Assembly (NCBI GenBank): GCA_964500805.1
Contig: CAZCQH010000024.1
Coordinates: 8,182-72,181, forward strand
Source: Ga0077555 sp964500805
GTDB lineage: Bacteria > Pseudomonadota > Alphaproteobacteria > Rhizobiales > Hyphomicrobiaceae
Length of the DNA stretch: 64,000 nucleotides
Direction: 5' to 3'
Part shown: piece by piece, positions 34,554 through 43,118 of the stretch
Layout of the letters: every line of letters begins with the position of its first letter
Position numbering within the stretch: position 1 is the first letter of the stretch
The notes under the pieces: generated by a model
Databases searched by the model: none
What the model was told of the DNA's origin: nothing
The model's input: only the letters and a program-made list of their open reading frames with translations
Program-made: the position numbers and the translations under genes

Positions 34554-35510
34554 TCATTGCGCACGGCAGCAGTAGATCCATACCCGATCACCCTGCCGGC
34601 TCAATGCCCACCCCTCACGCCCCGAGACCACGACACGAACGCGTACCCAGTTGTCAGGCCGCTGCTCCAGGATCTCGAGCAACGTGCCATTGGGCATTCG
34701 TTCGAGTTGCTGCCCGCTCCGTGCGCTCGGCTCGCTCCTGAGCGCCAGCCAATCATCCGGCGGACGCGCGTCCCAGACATACGAATAGCTGCGCGCCTGC
34801 GGCTTCGGCTGCGGCTTCGCTAGCGGCTCTGGCTTTATCGCAACAACGGGCGACGACGGCGGCGTGGCTGTCGCAGGCGCTGGGCTGCTGGCGCACTTTC
34901 CGTCCTTCCAGCCGAGTGCTGCGGCCGTCAGCCGCTGGGCCTGTCCGGGGTGTGTCGCTGAGGCGCTGCTTGGAAAGGTCCGGAATGCGGCTTGCGTCTG
35001 ATCGAGCGTCGCGCCCATGCGGCACAGGATGAACCCCGCCTGATAGTCCGCCTCGAGCTCGAATTCGTGATCCCGCCCAGCAATGACAGTATGGAACCGC
35101 ACGTGATGTCCGATTTCGTGGGCCAGCACAGCCACCATCGACCAGTAATTGTTGGTTTGCTGCTGCAGCTGCTGCATGAACGACGGATTATAGAAAATCA
35201 GCCGCTCGTCGTTGCCGTCCTTGTTCTTTTCGATGGAGGCTTCCGCGTTCGCCGTTTCCGCGCTGGCCCGGAACGTGATGCGGTCCTCGAGGCCCGCCAG
35301 ACCCGCCGCGACGAGAATCTTCTTGAACACGGAATCCGCTTCCGCATCGGACTTGAAACTGCGCCTGATCGCGCCTCCCGCCCCATGGAAGGAGCGCAGC
35401 GACTTGATATCGTGCTCGCGCGTGAATTGTGCTGAGGCCGGCGCCGGCACCAGGACAGCCACACAGGCACCAGCAAAAAAGGATCTAAGCCAACCGTCGT
35501 ATCGCCTCAT
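34554..35510 (-). CDS. M48-family metalloprotease with C-terminal SH3 domain
   Basis: A 318-residue secreted protein: signal peptide 1-27 (cleavage near A-S-A-Q), then a peptidase domain with zinc motif H-E-I-G-H-H at 131-136 and the third ligand in E-L-E-A-D-Y near 153. A proline-rich linker (about 205-240, K-P-E-P-L-A-K-P-Q-P-K-P-Q) joins an SH3-like domain (about 250-312, L-A-L-R-S-E-P-S-A-R-S-G). The SH3 part may target peptidoglycan. It is 30 bp upstream of the L,D-transpeptidase on the same strand, which points to a shared role in the periplasm. Confidence 0.85.
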   Translation of the reverse strand: MRRYDGWLRSFFAGACVAVLVPAPASAQFTREHDIKSLRSFHGAGGAIRRSFKSDAEADSVFKKILVAAGLAGLEDRITFRASAETANAEASIEKNKDGNDERLIFYNPSFMQQLQQQTNNYWSMVAVLAHEIGHHVRFHTVIAGRDHEFELEADYQAGFILCRMGATLDQTQAAFRTFPSSASATHPGQAQRLTAAALGWKDGKCASSPAPATATPPSSPVVAIKPEPLAKPQPKPQARSYSYVWDARPPDDWLALRSEPSARSGQQLERMPNGTLLEILEQRPDNWVRVRVVVSGREGWALSRQGDRVWIYCCRAQ

Positions 35511-35650
35511 TGCGCGCCCCCTGTCGTCAATGCCCGCGCTCGACTTTCAGGAAGGACATGCTCCCCATCCCGTAGTTCAACAGCCACCATCGATGGCGAG
35601 GCGAATCGAGTCAATTGTCGGCGGCTGCCATCCCAAGGTGCAACAGGCAA

Positions 35651-35680
35651 AGAGGCCGCTGCGTCCCGGCAGCGGCCTCT
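35651..35680 (-). terminator. Hairpin downstream of the 26-codon gene
   Basis: A perfect 12-bp inverted repeat (AGAGGCCGCTGC at 35651-35662 and its complement at 35669-35680) with a 6-base loop. On the minus strand it is followed by TTGCCTGTTG, a weak T-rich run. It lies 64 bp after the stop of the 26-codon gene and 140 bp upstream of the M48 gene start, so it probably ends the short transcript. Confidence 0.75.
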
Positions 35681-35743
35681 CGTGAGATCGGCTGATGAGT
35701 GCCCCGTCTAAGGCGCTCACGTCTGGAGCGCGGGACGGGCAGA

Positions 35744-35824
35744 TCAGGCGGAGCGTGGAGGTTGCTCCAACACCGTCAGGACCTGCTTCGGCTGCATCCT
35801 CAGCTTCGCAATCCCACTCGACAT
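35744..35824 (-). CDS. 26-residue protein with a perfect Shine-Dalgarno sequence
   Basis: The minus strand reads GAAAGGAGGTGATCC (35826-35840) and then, 7 bases after GGAGG, an ATG at 35824 followed by 26 codons: M-S-S-G-I-A-K-L-R-M-Q-P-K-Q-V-L-T-V-L-E, then Q-P-P-R-S-A and TGA. The Shine-Dalgarno match to the 16S rRNA 3' end is far longer than usual, and a strong hairpin follows the gene. This suggests a short, highly translated product. The sequence is not recognised; it has no signal peptide or membrane helix. Function unknown. Confidence 0.55.
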   Translation of the reverse strand: MSSGIAKLRMQPKQVLTVLEQPPRSA

Positions 35825-35825
35825 C

Positions 35826-35840
35826 GGATCACCTCCTTTC
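35826..35840 (-). promoter_or_regulatory. Extended Shine-Dalgarno sequence
   Basis: On the minus strand this 15-base word is fully complementary to the 3' end of 16S rRNA. On the plus strand it therefore reads like the 16S tail itself (GGATCACCTCCTTTC), but no rRNA surrounds it. It decides the start of the 26-codon gene. Confidence 0.8.
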
Positions 35841-35956
35841 CGTTGTTGAACCAAGAAGACAATGTTCGCACGACTCCTGGAGCAGCGTCCAGCCTCATCG
35901 ACGAAAAAAATTCGACGAGGTAAATTGATCGTTGTCCGATAGCCACAGGATTTGCC

Positions 35957-36349
35957 ATGCGTCACACCCGAATCGCCTGGAGCACCGCAATTCAGCGCGC
36001 CACGGCACGCTGCGCAGTCTTCTCGCTTTCTATGCTCGGAGCCACAGCGCTGCTGACCTCAGCGCCGGCTTGGAGCCAAGACAAGATCGACGGCGAGTGG
36101 TGCCGGGAAAATCGTAGCTTCAAAGTCGAGCGCGAGAATGTGACCACGTATTTCGGCAGCAAGGTCACCGGCGACTACGACGATGGCCTAGGCGTGCGCT
36201 ACATCTCGCCCGCCAACGAGCCGGAAGCCGGGCTCGAGATCATCGCGGTCCTCAGGAGCCGCGACATGGTCTACCTGTTTCGCCGGCAGAAGGGCACCAG
36301 CAGCTACGGCGAGCGCGAGGCTTGGCAGCGATGCAAGGTCACGAGCTGA
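35957..36349 (+). CDS. Small secreted protein of unknown function
   Basis: A 130-residue protein with a clear signal peptide (basic start, hydrophobic F-S-L-S-M-L-G-A-T-A-L-L, cleavage near A-W-S-Q). The mature part (about 90 residues) starts with D-K-I-D-G-E-W-C-R-E-N-R and contains a second cysteine near the C-terminus (W-Q-R-C-K), which could pair with the first in a disulfide. No family recognised. It is divergent from the 26-codon gene, sharing about 130 bp of intergenic DNA, and 8 bp upstream of the LLM gene. Confidence 0.65.
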   Translation: MRHTRIAWSTAIQRATARCAVFSLSMLGATALLTSAPAWSQDKIDGEWCRENRSFKVERENVTTYFGSKVTGDYDDGLGVRYISPANEPEAGLEIIAVLRSRDMVYLFRRQKGTSSYGEREAWQRCKVTS

Positions 36350-36356
36350 AGCGCGC

Positions 36357-37484
36357 ATGTCAGGTGCGTCCCATCCCCAACCCCGAATGCACGCAATGAC
36401 CAGAGGAATACCTGCACTCGAGTTCGGCTGGTTCCTGCCGACCAACGGCGACACCACGACATACGCACGGCCGGTCGAGGTCGAGCAGTCGTTCGAAATG
36501 TTCGAGCGCGTCACGCGCACCGCTGAGGCTGCCGGCTTCAGCTACATGCTGATCCCCGTGCAGACCGTGTGCTGGGAAGCCTGGATCGCCGGTGCCATGA
36601 TGGCCGCGCGCTCATCGAAGATCAAAATGCTGATCGCGGCGCGGCCCGGCTACATCAATCCTGTGCATCTCGCGAAAATGATCGCGACATTCGATCGGCT
36701 TTCAAACGGTCGCATTTCGATCAATCTCATCGCTGGCCAGAGTGAAACGGAAGTCGCCTCGGAAGGCATCAAATGGCGGAAGGAGGACCGCTACGAGATC
36801 ATGGAAGAGGAGGTGCGCATCTTGAAAGCACTCTTCTCGACCAAAGGACGCGTCGACTTCGACGGTAAGTTTCATCAGCTGAGAGGTGCGCAGATTCGCC
36901 CGCGTCCGTCGCAGCAGCCATGGCCCAAGTTCTATCTCGGCGGCGGCTCGCGACAGGCCTGGGAGCTGTCGGCGCGCCATTCCAACGTGCATCTCATGTG
37001 GGGCGACTATCCCGAGCGCATTGCCGAGCAAATCAAGGAGCTGCGGCGCATGGCGGCTGCTCACGGGCGCGAGGATGAGCTCGGCTTCGGAATGCGGCTG
37101 CAGATCATCTGCCGCGAGCACGAGGAGGACGCCTGGGCGGCTGCCCACAAGCTCGTCGAAGGAGCCTCGACCAAGCACCTCGAGATGATGCAGACGCATT
37201 TCGCCACCTCTGTCGCCAATCAGCGCATGATGGAGCTGTCCCGTGCCGAGACCGATATGCTGGGCCCGAATTTGTGGAGCGGCCTCACGCGAGTGCGGCC
37301 TGGCGCCGGCGTCGCCGTGGTTGGCAATCCCGAGCAGTGCGCGCGCGTGCTGCAGCAGTTCATTGATCTCGGCTGCCACTCGTTCTGCCTGTCCGGCTGG
37401 CTCCACGACGAGGAAGCCGAGCGCTTCGGCCGACTCGTGTTGCCGCTGATTCGCGACAACAATCCCGCGCGCCCCTTCGCCTAA
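36357..37484 (+). CDS. LLM-class flavin oxidoreductase (alkanesulfonate monooxygenase SsuD-like)
   Basis: A 375-residue flavin-dependent monooxygenase. The N-terminal F-G-W-F-L-P-T-N-G-D-T strand, I-P-V-Q-T-V-C-W-E-A-W-I-A near residue 62, and A-R-P-G-Y-I-N-P and G-R-I-S-I-N-L-I-A-G matches are those of SsuD-type enzymes, which release sulfite from alkanesulfonates; related enzymes act on other substrates. Internal ATGs at 36387 and 36396 would remove a poorly conserved tail of 10-13 residues. No ssu transporter genes are nearby. Confidence 0.85.
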   Translation: MSGASHPQPRMHAMTRGIPALEFGWFLPTNGDTTTYARPVEVEQSFEMFERVTRTAEAAGFSYMLIPVQTVCWEAWIAGAMMAARSSKIKMLIAARPGYINPVHLAKMIATFDRLSNGRISINLIAGQSETEVASEGIKWRKEDRYEIMEEEVRILKALFSTKGRVDFDGKFHQLRGAQIRPRPSQQPWPKFYLGGGSRQAWELSARHSNVHLMWGDYPERIAEQIKELRRMAAAHGREDELGFGMRLQIICREHEEDAWAAAHKLVEGASTKHLEMMQTHFATSVANQRMMELSRAETDMLGPNLWSGLTRVRPGAGVAVVGNPEQCARVLQQFIDLGCHSFCLSGWLHDEEAERFGRLVLPLIRDNNPARPFA

Positions 37485-37509
37485 CCCGCCGGCGTGCTTC
37501 CTTCAAGAT

Positions 37510-38349
37510 TCATCGCCGAACTAACTTGGGGGGCCAGGGAGCAGCCGGGATGTCGATCTGTGTCCCTGGCGGATGCGCCAGCCCGAAATGCTTTTCCAGA
37601 AGCTCGAGCAGCTCCGACGACGAGGCAATCTCCCGCCGCGAGGCGTTTCCGTCTGCATCGAACATTGAGAATTGCCGATCGTTAATCGTCACGCGCCCGC
37701 GTGGAGGTACGACACGGGCGGCGGTCAAATGGTTTCTGAAGCGCGAAGCGGGGCTCGTGCTGGTCCACCAGTTGGCGATCTCCTGATCGATCGGGTGTAG
37801 CTCGTCGAGGGTGAACTCGTAAACGTCGCGCCAGTCTCCGCCACTGCGTGCCTGATGAAAAATGCGGCCCTCCTCGCGCACCAGGCGTCGCGGCTCTATC
37901 GGTGTCGCCTGCTCTGTCCCCAGATCGAGGCGCAGTGCGCACGTGAGCGAGTAACGGCCGAATCCGACATCGACGAGCCAGTGCTCGCCATCGGCCTCGA
38001 CGGCCAGCACCATGTGTGTGCGCGGCGGCACGGCGTGGCGCGGCTGGTCCATCCGCACGCGCCCGCCCATGGGCCGCACCTTGAAGCCGAGCTGCCGGAG
38101 GACGTGGCACATCAAGCCGTTCTGCTCGAAGCAATAGCCACCACGGCCTTCAACAACGAGCTTTTGCTGTAGCGACGCGATATCGAGCGGAACGGGCCGG
38201 CCCAGCAGAATGTCGACGTTGTTGAAGGGCAGCGCGGCCGTGTGTGCCGCAGCAAGGCCGTGGAGCGTCTCCACCCCCACGCTAATCGGACCCCGATAGC
38301 AAATGCGAGCGAAGTACGCCTCGAGGTCCACGGCCGCAGGACTCGTCAA
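37510..38349 (-). CDS. Arylamine N-acetyltransferase
   Basis: Transfers acetyl from acetyl-CoA to arylamines or hydrazines through a Cys-His-Asp triad. The 279-residue protein has E-G-R-G-G-Y-C-F-E-Q-N with Cys73, T-H-M with His112 and L-V-D-V-G-F-G with Asp127, all in the expected order and spacing. P-F-N-N-V-D near residue 41 replaces the usual P-F-E-N-L. Length is normal. It is a single gene divergent from the hydrolase at 38444. Confidence 0.93.
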   Translation of the reverse strand: MTSPAAVDLEAYFARICYRGPISVGVETLHGLAAAHTAALPFNNVDILLGRPVPLDIASLQQKLVVEGRGGYCFEQNGLMCHVLRQLGFKVRPMGGRVRMDQPRHAVPPRTHMVLAVEADGEHWLVDVGFGRYSLTCALRLDLGTEQATPIEPRRLVREEGRIFHQARSGGDWRDVYEFTLDELHPIDQEIANWWTSTSPASRFRNHLTAARVVPPRGRVTINDRQFSMFDADGNASRREIASSSELLELLEKHFGLAHPPGTQIDIPAAPWPPKLVRR

Positions 38350-38443
38350 TGACCCCTCCTCGGTCTATCAATGATCACGTCAAGCGCATGCTGATCCTGC
38401 ACGCACGACTGCGCAAGCCATTGCCGCTCCAGGAGACCCGCCC

Positions 38444-39241
38444 ATGCCTATCATCCAGCATACCCGCAAAGGATCAGGCGCGCCGCCGATCGTGTTCGTG
38501 CACGGCTTTGGATGCGCGCGAAGCGATTGGGACCCGCAGGTTGCGCACTTCTCACCGAAGCACGAGACCGTCGCCGTCGACCTTGGCGGTCAGGGCACAT
38601 CTCCTGGGACAAAGGATCACGCCAGGATCGAGACGCACGGGCAGGATGTCGCGGATCTCATGAACGAGCTGAAGCTCGCGCCCGCCGTTCTCGTCGGGCA
38701 CAGCATGGGTTGTCGCGTGGTGATGGAGGCGGCGGCACGCGCGCCCGACCGCGCAAAAGCGCTGATCCTGGTCGACGGCAGCCGGCTCGGCGAGGCGGGA
38801 TCGCGCTCCTACGAAGGCCGCGCGAAGGCGCTCGCGGACATCGGCTACACAACCGCGGCGAGGAACGCGTTCGCGCAGATGTTCGGCGCCGATTTCGACC
38901 CGGCCAAACGTCAGGCAATCATCGATCGGGCGGTGGCTCGCGACCCCAACATCGCCGGCCCGCTGTTCGCGGATATCGGGCGTTATGACTCCAACCACAT
39001 GGATGCAACGCTTGCCGGCGTACGCGTGCCCATGCTGGCGATACAATCGACCCAGACCCTGGCGAACGGCACGCGCTTGCCGCTGATGCCCGGCCAGACG
39101 TCGCCCTACCTCGAGTTGCTGCGCGCCGCGATCAAGAACCCCGCAATCGACATCGTGCCGGGCATCGGCCACTTTCCACAACTCGAGCGGCCAATGGAGA
39201 CCAATCGCATGATCGAAGCGTTTTTGAAGCGGCTGACCTAG
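38444..39241 (+). CDS. Alpha/beta hydrolase
   Basis: A 265-residue protein of the alpha/beta hydrolase fold with F-V-H-G-F-G (oxyanion), the nucleophile elbow G-H-S-M-G near residue 85, and a C-terminal G-I-G-H-F-P-Q-L-E-R-P with the catalytic histidine. It could be an esterase, epoxide hydrolase or C-C hydrolase. It is followed after 3 bp by the enolase-superfamily gene, so the two are likely co-transcribed and may act on one substrate. Confidence 0.87.
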   Translation: MPIIQHTRKGSGAPPIVFVHGFGCARSDWDPQVAHFSPKHETVAVDLGGQGTSPGTKDHARIETHGQDVADLMNELKLAPAVLVGHSMGCRVVMEAAARAPDRAKALILVDGSRLGEAGSRSYEGRAKALADIGYTTAARNAFAQMFGADFDPAKRQAIIDRAVARDPNIAGPLFADIGRYDSNHMDATLAGVRVPMLAIQSTQTLANGTRLPLMPGQTSPYLELLRAAIKNPAIDIVPGIGHFPQLERPMETNRMIEAFLKRLT

Positions 39242-39244
39242 TCC

Positions 39245-40429
39245 ATGCCCGACCTCAAGATCGAGGCTGTTGACCTCTTCTACCTCGCCATGCCCGAGAT
39301 CGAGGATATCGGCGACGGCAGCCAGGACGCCTGCGTGGTGCGCGTCATTGCGGGCGACCACGTTGGCTGGGGCGAGTGTGAGGCGTCGCCGCTGCCCTCG
39401 ATCGCCGCGCTGATAGCGCCAATGTCGCATTCGGCTTGCCATCCGGTCGCGACCTCAGTGATCGGCGAACGGCTTGGGAGCCCCGCGGACATTCTGCGCA
39501 TCAATCGAAAGGTGCGGGCGAGAAGCCTCGATCTCCTGCAGGCCGCGCACACGCTCTCCGGCATCGACATGGCGCTCTGGGATCTCTTGGGGCGGGTCAG
39601 GGGCGAGCCCGTGTGGCGGCTGCTCGGCTACAAGCAGGCTTTTCCAAAGCTGCCCTATGCTTCGGTGCTCTTCGGGGATGATCCCCAGCAAACGCTGCGC
39701 AAGGCTCAGGCGATACGTGCACAGGGATTTCGCGCCGCCAAATTCGGGTGGGGACCCTACGGGGCGGGCACGCCCGATGCCGATGCGGATCACGTGATGG
39801 CCGCGCGCGAAGGCATTGGCGCGGAGAGCCATCTCCTGGTCGATGCCGGAACGGTATGGGTCGACGATGTCGACCGGGCACAGCGCTCATTGCCGGCGCT
39901 CAAGGACGCGCGCGCCACCTGGCTCGAGGAGCCATTCGTTTCGGGCGCTCTCGACGCCTATCGGGAGCTCGGCAGAACGGCTGCTCCTGTCAAGCTCGCC
40001 GGCGGCGAAGGTGCTCACGATTTCTGGATGGCGCGGCACATGATCGACCACGCCGGCATCGGATTCGTTCAGATCGACGCCGGCCGGATCGGCGGAATCA
40101 CGGATGCGAAGCGCGTGGCCGACTACGCGAGCGAACGCGGCGTCACGTACGTGAACCACACGTTCACGTCGCAACTCGCCTTATCGGCTTCATTGCAGCC
40201 GTTCGCTGGCCTTGAACGCGACGAGATCGCGGAATATCCGCTCGAGGCCAAGCCGGTTGCCGCGAGCATTGCAGTCGAGACAATCGAGCGCGGCGCGGAC
40301 GGCCTCGTTCGTGTGCCTGACAGGCCAGGCCTCGGCATGACGGTTGAGCCGGTCCGCATGCAGCCCTACCTTCGCGATGTCGAGATCAAAATCGGCGGCA
40401 AGCTGCTCTATCGGACCCCGTCGCTGTAG
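39245..40429 (+). CDS. Enolase-superfamily protein (mandelate racemase/muconate lactonising group)
   Basis: A 394-residue TIM-barrel enzyme that abstracts a proton alpha to a carboxylate. Metal ligands are visible in order: L-L-V-D-A-G (Asp), W-L-E-E-P-F (Glu) and L-A-G-G-E-G (Glu). The Lys of R-A-A-K-F-G and the His of V-N-H-T-F are the likely acid/base pair. This suggests the mandelate-racemase branch, often acid-sugar dehydratases. Only 3 bp separate it from the hydrolase. The exact substrate is not clear. Confidence 0.85.
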   Translation: MPDLKIEAVDLFYLAMPEIEDIGDGSQDACVVRVIAGDHVGWGECEASPLPSIAALIAPMSHSACHPVATSVIGERLGSPADILRINRKVRARSLDLLQAAHTLSGIDMALWDLLGRVRGEPVWRLLGYKQAFPKLPYASVLFGDDPQQTLRKAQAIRAQGFRAAKFGWGPYGAGTPDADADHVMAAREGIGAESHLLVDAGTVWVDDVDRAQRSLPALKDARATWLEEPFVSGALDAYRELGRTAAPVKLAGGEGAHDFWMARHMIDHAGIGFVQIDAGRIGGITDAKRVADYASERGVTYVNHTFTSQLALSASLQPFAGLERDEIAEYPLEAKPVAASIAVETIERGADGLVRVPDRPGLGMTVEPVRMQPYLRDVEIKIGGKLLYRTPSL

Positions 40430-40442
40430 CGCATTTCATGCT

Positions 40443-41708
40443 ATGGAGAACGCAAGCTCAGCAATCCACCCACTCATGTCGCCAACATCACTCAGCGCCG
40501 CCACTGTACAGCCCGAGGCAGCCGCCGCTGTCGTCGACCCGAAGCAGGCATTTATCGCCGAGATTCGCACGAGCCTCGCAACTGGGACGTTTCTCAAGTT
40601 GACGCTCGGCAAGTACCGCGACATTGGAGCGCAAGGCCGTGTGAGTGCAACGCGCGTGGCGCTCAAAACCGGACCCGCGCTGAAGATCGTCACGCGGCGG
40701 GGGACCCAGGACGTGACGAAGGTTGCCGGCGACGACGCTACGCTGCTCGAATTCACGAGCCTCATCGGCGAGCAGTACCTCAGCGCCACGCTCTTCACGC
40801 CAGAAGCCGACACGTCGCTGATCTACAGCAAGAAGCGCGTTGCCCGGCTCACGCGGAGCAAGCCAACGCTGCAAGCCGCACCGTCGGCCGAGCACAACCG
40901 TGCAAAGAGTTATCTTGTCGATGTGGACGCACCCTATCTCATGCAACTTGGGGTCACGCATGGCGGAGAGAACGGGCAGGCCGTCAAGCCGTCGATGTTC
41001 GCCAAATTCCGTCAGATCTGCCGCTTCGTCGAAATTCTTGATGGGCTCATTGCCGCGTCGCCGGTCAACGACACGACGACCCCGCGCATCGTCGATATAG
41101 GCTCCGGCAAGGGCTATCTGACGTTCGCACTCCACGATCACCTGGCGCGACAGAGGGGCATGACTCCCGAGACCCGGGGGATCGAAACCAATGCCGCGCT
41201 CGTCACAGCCTGCAACACGATCGCCGCACGATGCGCCATGACAGGCCTTTCCTTTGAGGCAATACGCGCCGAGTCTCTGCTAACCGACGCCCGGAGTGCG
41301 GACACAATCGATATCCTGATCGCACTCCACGCTTGTGATACGGCCACGGACGACGCAATTCGCCTGGGGCTCGATCGAGCGGCGGCGATCATCGTCGTCG
41401 CGCCATGCTGCCAACAGGAAGTTGCACCGCAGATGGCGCCAGTTGGATCTCCATTGGCCGGGCTCTTGCGATTCGGCCTCTTCAGGCAGCGCCAAGCCGA
41501 TCTTGTGACCGACGCGATGCGTGCACTTGCGCTGGAGGCTGCCGGCTACGACGTGCGTGTCATCGAATTCGTCTCGACGGAGCATACGGCCAAGAATTTG
41601 ATGCTCGCCGCCGTGCGCTCGCCACACGTCGATCGCGCGCGTGCCAAGGCGGAGCTGGCCACTCTGACGACGACGTTCGGCATCACCAAGCAGCGCCTAA
41701 ATCAGTAG
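40443..41708 (+). CDS. SAM-dependent methyltransferase-like protein
   Basis: A 421-residue protein with a class I methyltransferase domain in the C-terminal half: I-V-D-I-G-S-G-K-G-Y-L-T-F-A-L near residue 220 (motif I), then G-I-E-T-N-A-A-L, and I-L-I-A-L-H-A-C-D-T-A-T-D followed by V-V-A-P-C-C-Q. The L-H-A-C-D-T-A-T-D and P-C-C motifs are those of the METTL25/RRNAD1-like methyltransferase domain family. The N-terminal half (residues 30-170) is not recognised. ATG at 40443 gives a start 13 bp after the enolase-superfamily stop. Confidence 0.85.
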   Translation: MENASSAIHPLMSPTSLSAATVQPEAAAAVVDPKQAFIAEIRTSLATGTFLKLTLGKYRDIGAQGRVSATRVALKTGPALKIVTRRGTQDVTKVAGDDATLLEFTSLIGEQYLSATLFTPEADTSLIYSKKRVARLTRSKPTLQAAPSAEHNRAKSYLVDVDAPYLMQLGVTHGGENGQAVKPSMFAKFRQICRFVEILDGLIAASPVNDTTTPRIVDIGSGKGYLTFALHDHLARQRGMTPETRGIETNAALVTACNTIAARCAMTGLSFEAIRAESLLTDARSADTIDILIALHACDTATDDAIRLGLDRAAAIIVVAPCCQQEVAPQMAPVGSPLAGLLRFGLFRQRQADLVTDAMRALALEAAGYDVRVIEFVSTEHTAKNLMLAAVRSPHVDRARAKAELATLTTTFGITKQRLNQ

Positions 41709-41789
41709 TTGCAGGAGCATGGACAGCCGCACGAAGAGCGCACCTCCTGACATTCCTGAATCTGTTTATTGAGCAACAATGAGTGGCTG

Positions 41790-42014
41790 ATGAGATTTCT
41801 CAAAATGCTCGCCGGCTTGGCGCTCGGCTACGTGGCAGGCGCGCTCCTCGGCAGCTGGCTCATTCAGCTGCTGTCAGCGAACACCCACGACAGAAGTCTG
41901 GAAGCCGCGATGACCGGCGCGTTCGTCACCGGCCCGATTGGCGCGGTCCTGGGCTTGGTTATTGGGCTGTCACTTCGATGGCGCGAAAGCCCCGGAAAAT
42001 CGCCGAGCGACTAA
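41790..42014 (+). CDS. Small membrane protein with two hydrophobic segments
   Basis: A 74-residue protein starting M-R-F-L-K-M-L-A-G-L-A-L-G-Y-V-A-G with a first membrane segment (about residues 5-25) and a second near residues 40-60 (A-F-V-T-G-P-I-G-A-V-L-G-L-V-I-G-L). An upstream TTG at 41769 would add seven residues. Small glycine-rich membrane proteins of this kind have no known role. It overlaps the convergent gene at 42011 by a few bases at the 3' ends. Confidence 0.6.
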   Translation: MRFLKMLAGLALGYVAGALLGSWLIQLLSANTHDRSLEAAMTGAFVTGPIGAVLGLVIGLSLRWRESPGKSPSD

Positions 42015-42397
42015 GCGCCCGAAACAATGCCGATTGCCGCGCAACAGCCGGGCCACGATCCGAGCAATTGCAGCAGAAATCCGGCGCCCACAAAGAGGAG
42101 CGCCAGCATGACGGTTCGCTTCCGCAAGCCGCCGTACCGCTGGCGGTTCAAATCGACCCGAGTGTCGGTCATGCGGCGCTGCGCATCGAGCGTCATCTCA
42201 TAGTGCCGTTGCACCGATGGATTGGATTGTTGCAAGCGCTGAAGTTGCACCATGCCGGCCTCCCGACGCTGATGATCGACCTCGAGCAGACGCTCGGCCG
42301 CGTCCTGCCGCTGCGCGGCGAACCACTCCAGCGCCAGCAGCAGCACCCCCGCAAATTCGACGATGAGCCCAATCACTTGCAGCCACGCCTGGCTCAT
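42011..42397 (-). CDS. Small membrane protein with central coiled-coil
   Basis: A 128-residue protein starting M-S-Q-A-W-L-Q-V-I-G-L-I-V-E-F-A-G-V-L-L-L-A-L-E, followed by a charged helix (about residues 25-95) and a second hydrophobic segment near the C-terminus (A-L-L-F-V-G-A-G-F-L-L-Q-L-L-G). The ATG at 42397 has GGAGGAGGGG upstream. Function not recognised. It precedes the convergent small membrane protein and follows the DUF1003 gene on the same strand. Confidence 0.6.
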   Translation of the reverse strand: MSQAWLQVIGLIVEFAGVLLLALEWFAAQRQDAAERLLEVDHQRREAGMVQLQRLQQSNPSVQRHYEMTLDAQRRMTDTRVDLNRQRYGGLRKRTVMLALLFVGAGFLLQLLGSWPGCCAAIGIVSGA

Positions 42398-42500
42398 GAC
42401 GCTCCCCCCTCCTCCGATAGTATGCCGAGCCTGCCGAGCCTTTCCGCCCGGAATGAGGCGCATGATCGTGCCGTTCAGCGCCGGGCATGGGCGTATTGGC

Positions 42501-43049
42501 TCAATGCGCCTTCTCTCCGGCGAGATTGGTGAGCAAATCGATCTGCTGCTGCTGCGTCTTGACGATGAACTCGAGCTGCTGGAGCCGCATGTGGTCGACT
42601 TTCTCGTGCAAGCTCATGATCTCGAGCTCGGCCTTGAGGTTGACCTCATAGTCGTTGGCCGCCGTCAACCGGTCGCGCGCCGCCTGACGGTTTTGCGACA
42701 TCATGATGACTGGTGCCTGCAGAGCCGCGACCATCGAAAGGATGAGATTGAGGAAGATGTAGGGAAAAGGGTCGGGCGGCGCGGCGCTGAACCACCTCGA
42801 ATTGAGCACAGCCCAGGCCACGAGCAGCAGCGAAAAGGCGATGATGAAACGCCACGATCCACCGAACTCGGCGACACGATCCGACAAGCGTTCGCCGAAC
42901 GAGCGGCTCTCGATGGACTCCTGGTGCACGTTTCGGCTCACCTGCAAGCGGCGGGCGACAAGTTCGATCACCCTGCGCTCGCGCGGGGGCATCTGGTCGA
43001 TGCCAGTATTGATGAGGCGTTGTGCAAGCTCCTTGACCGATTGCTCCAT
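42501..43049 (-). CDS. DUF1003 domain membrane protein
   Basis: A 182-residue protein matching the DUF1003 outline: R-V-A-E-F-G-G-S-W-R-F-I-I-A-F and the helix-loop P-D-P-F-P-Y-I-F-L-N-L-I-L-S-M-V-A-A-L-Q-A-P-V-I-M-M-S-Q-N, with two hydrophobic segments, then a conserved charged stretch (A-R-D-R-L-T-A-A-N-D-Y-E-V-N-L-K-A-E-L). The C-terminal coiled coil continues to the end. The function of the family is unknown. Confidence 0.85.
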   Translation of the reverse strand: MEQSVKELAQRLINTGIDQMPPRERRVIELVARRLQVSRNVHQESIESRSFGERLSDRVAEFGGSWRFIIAFSLLLVAWAVLNSRWFSAAPPDPFPYIFLNLILSMVAALQAPVIMMSQNRQAARDRLTAANDYEVNLKAELEIMSLHEKVDHMRLQQLEFIVKTQQQQIDLLTNLAGEKAH

Positions 43050-43118
43050 GGCGGCTCCATCCTGCGGCTGTCGCGCGGCTGGCTACGGCCGGCGCTGCGG
43101 CCAATCTACACTGAGAGT

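Noticed and set aside
35826..35840. End of a 16S rRNA gene on the plus strand
   Set aside because: Only the 15-base tail matches; no upstream 16S sequence. It is a Shine-Dalgarno sequence read backwards.
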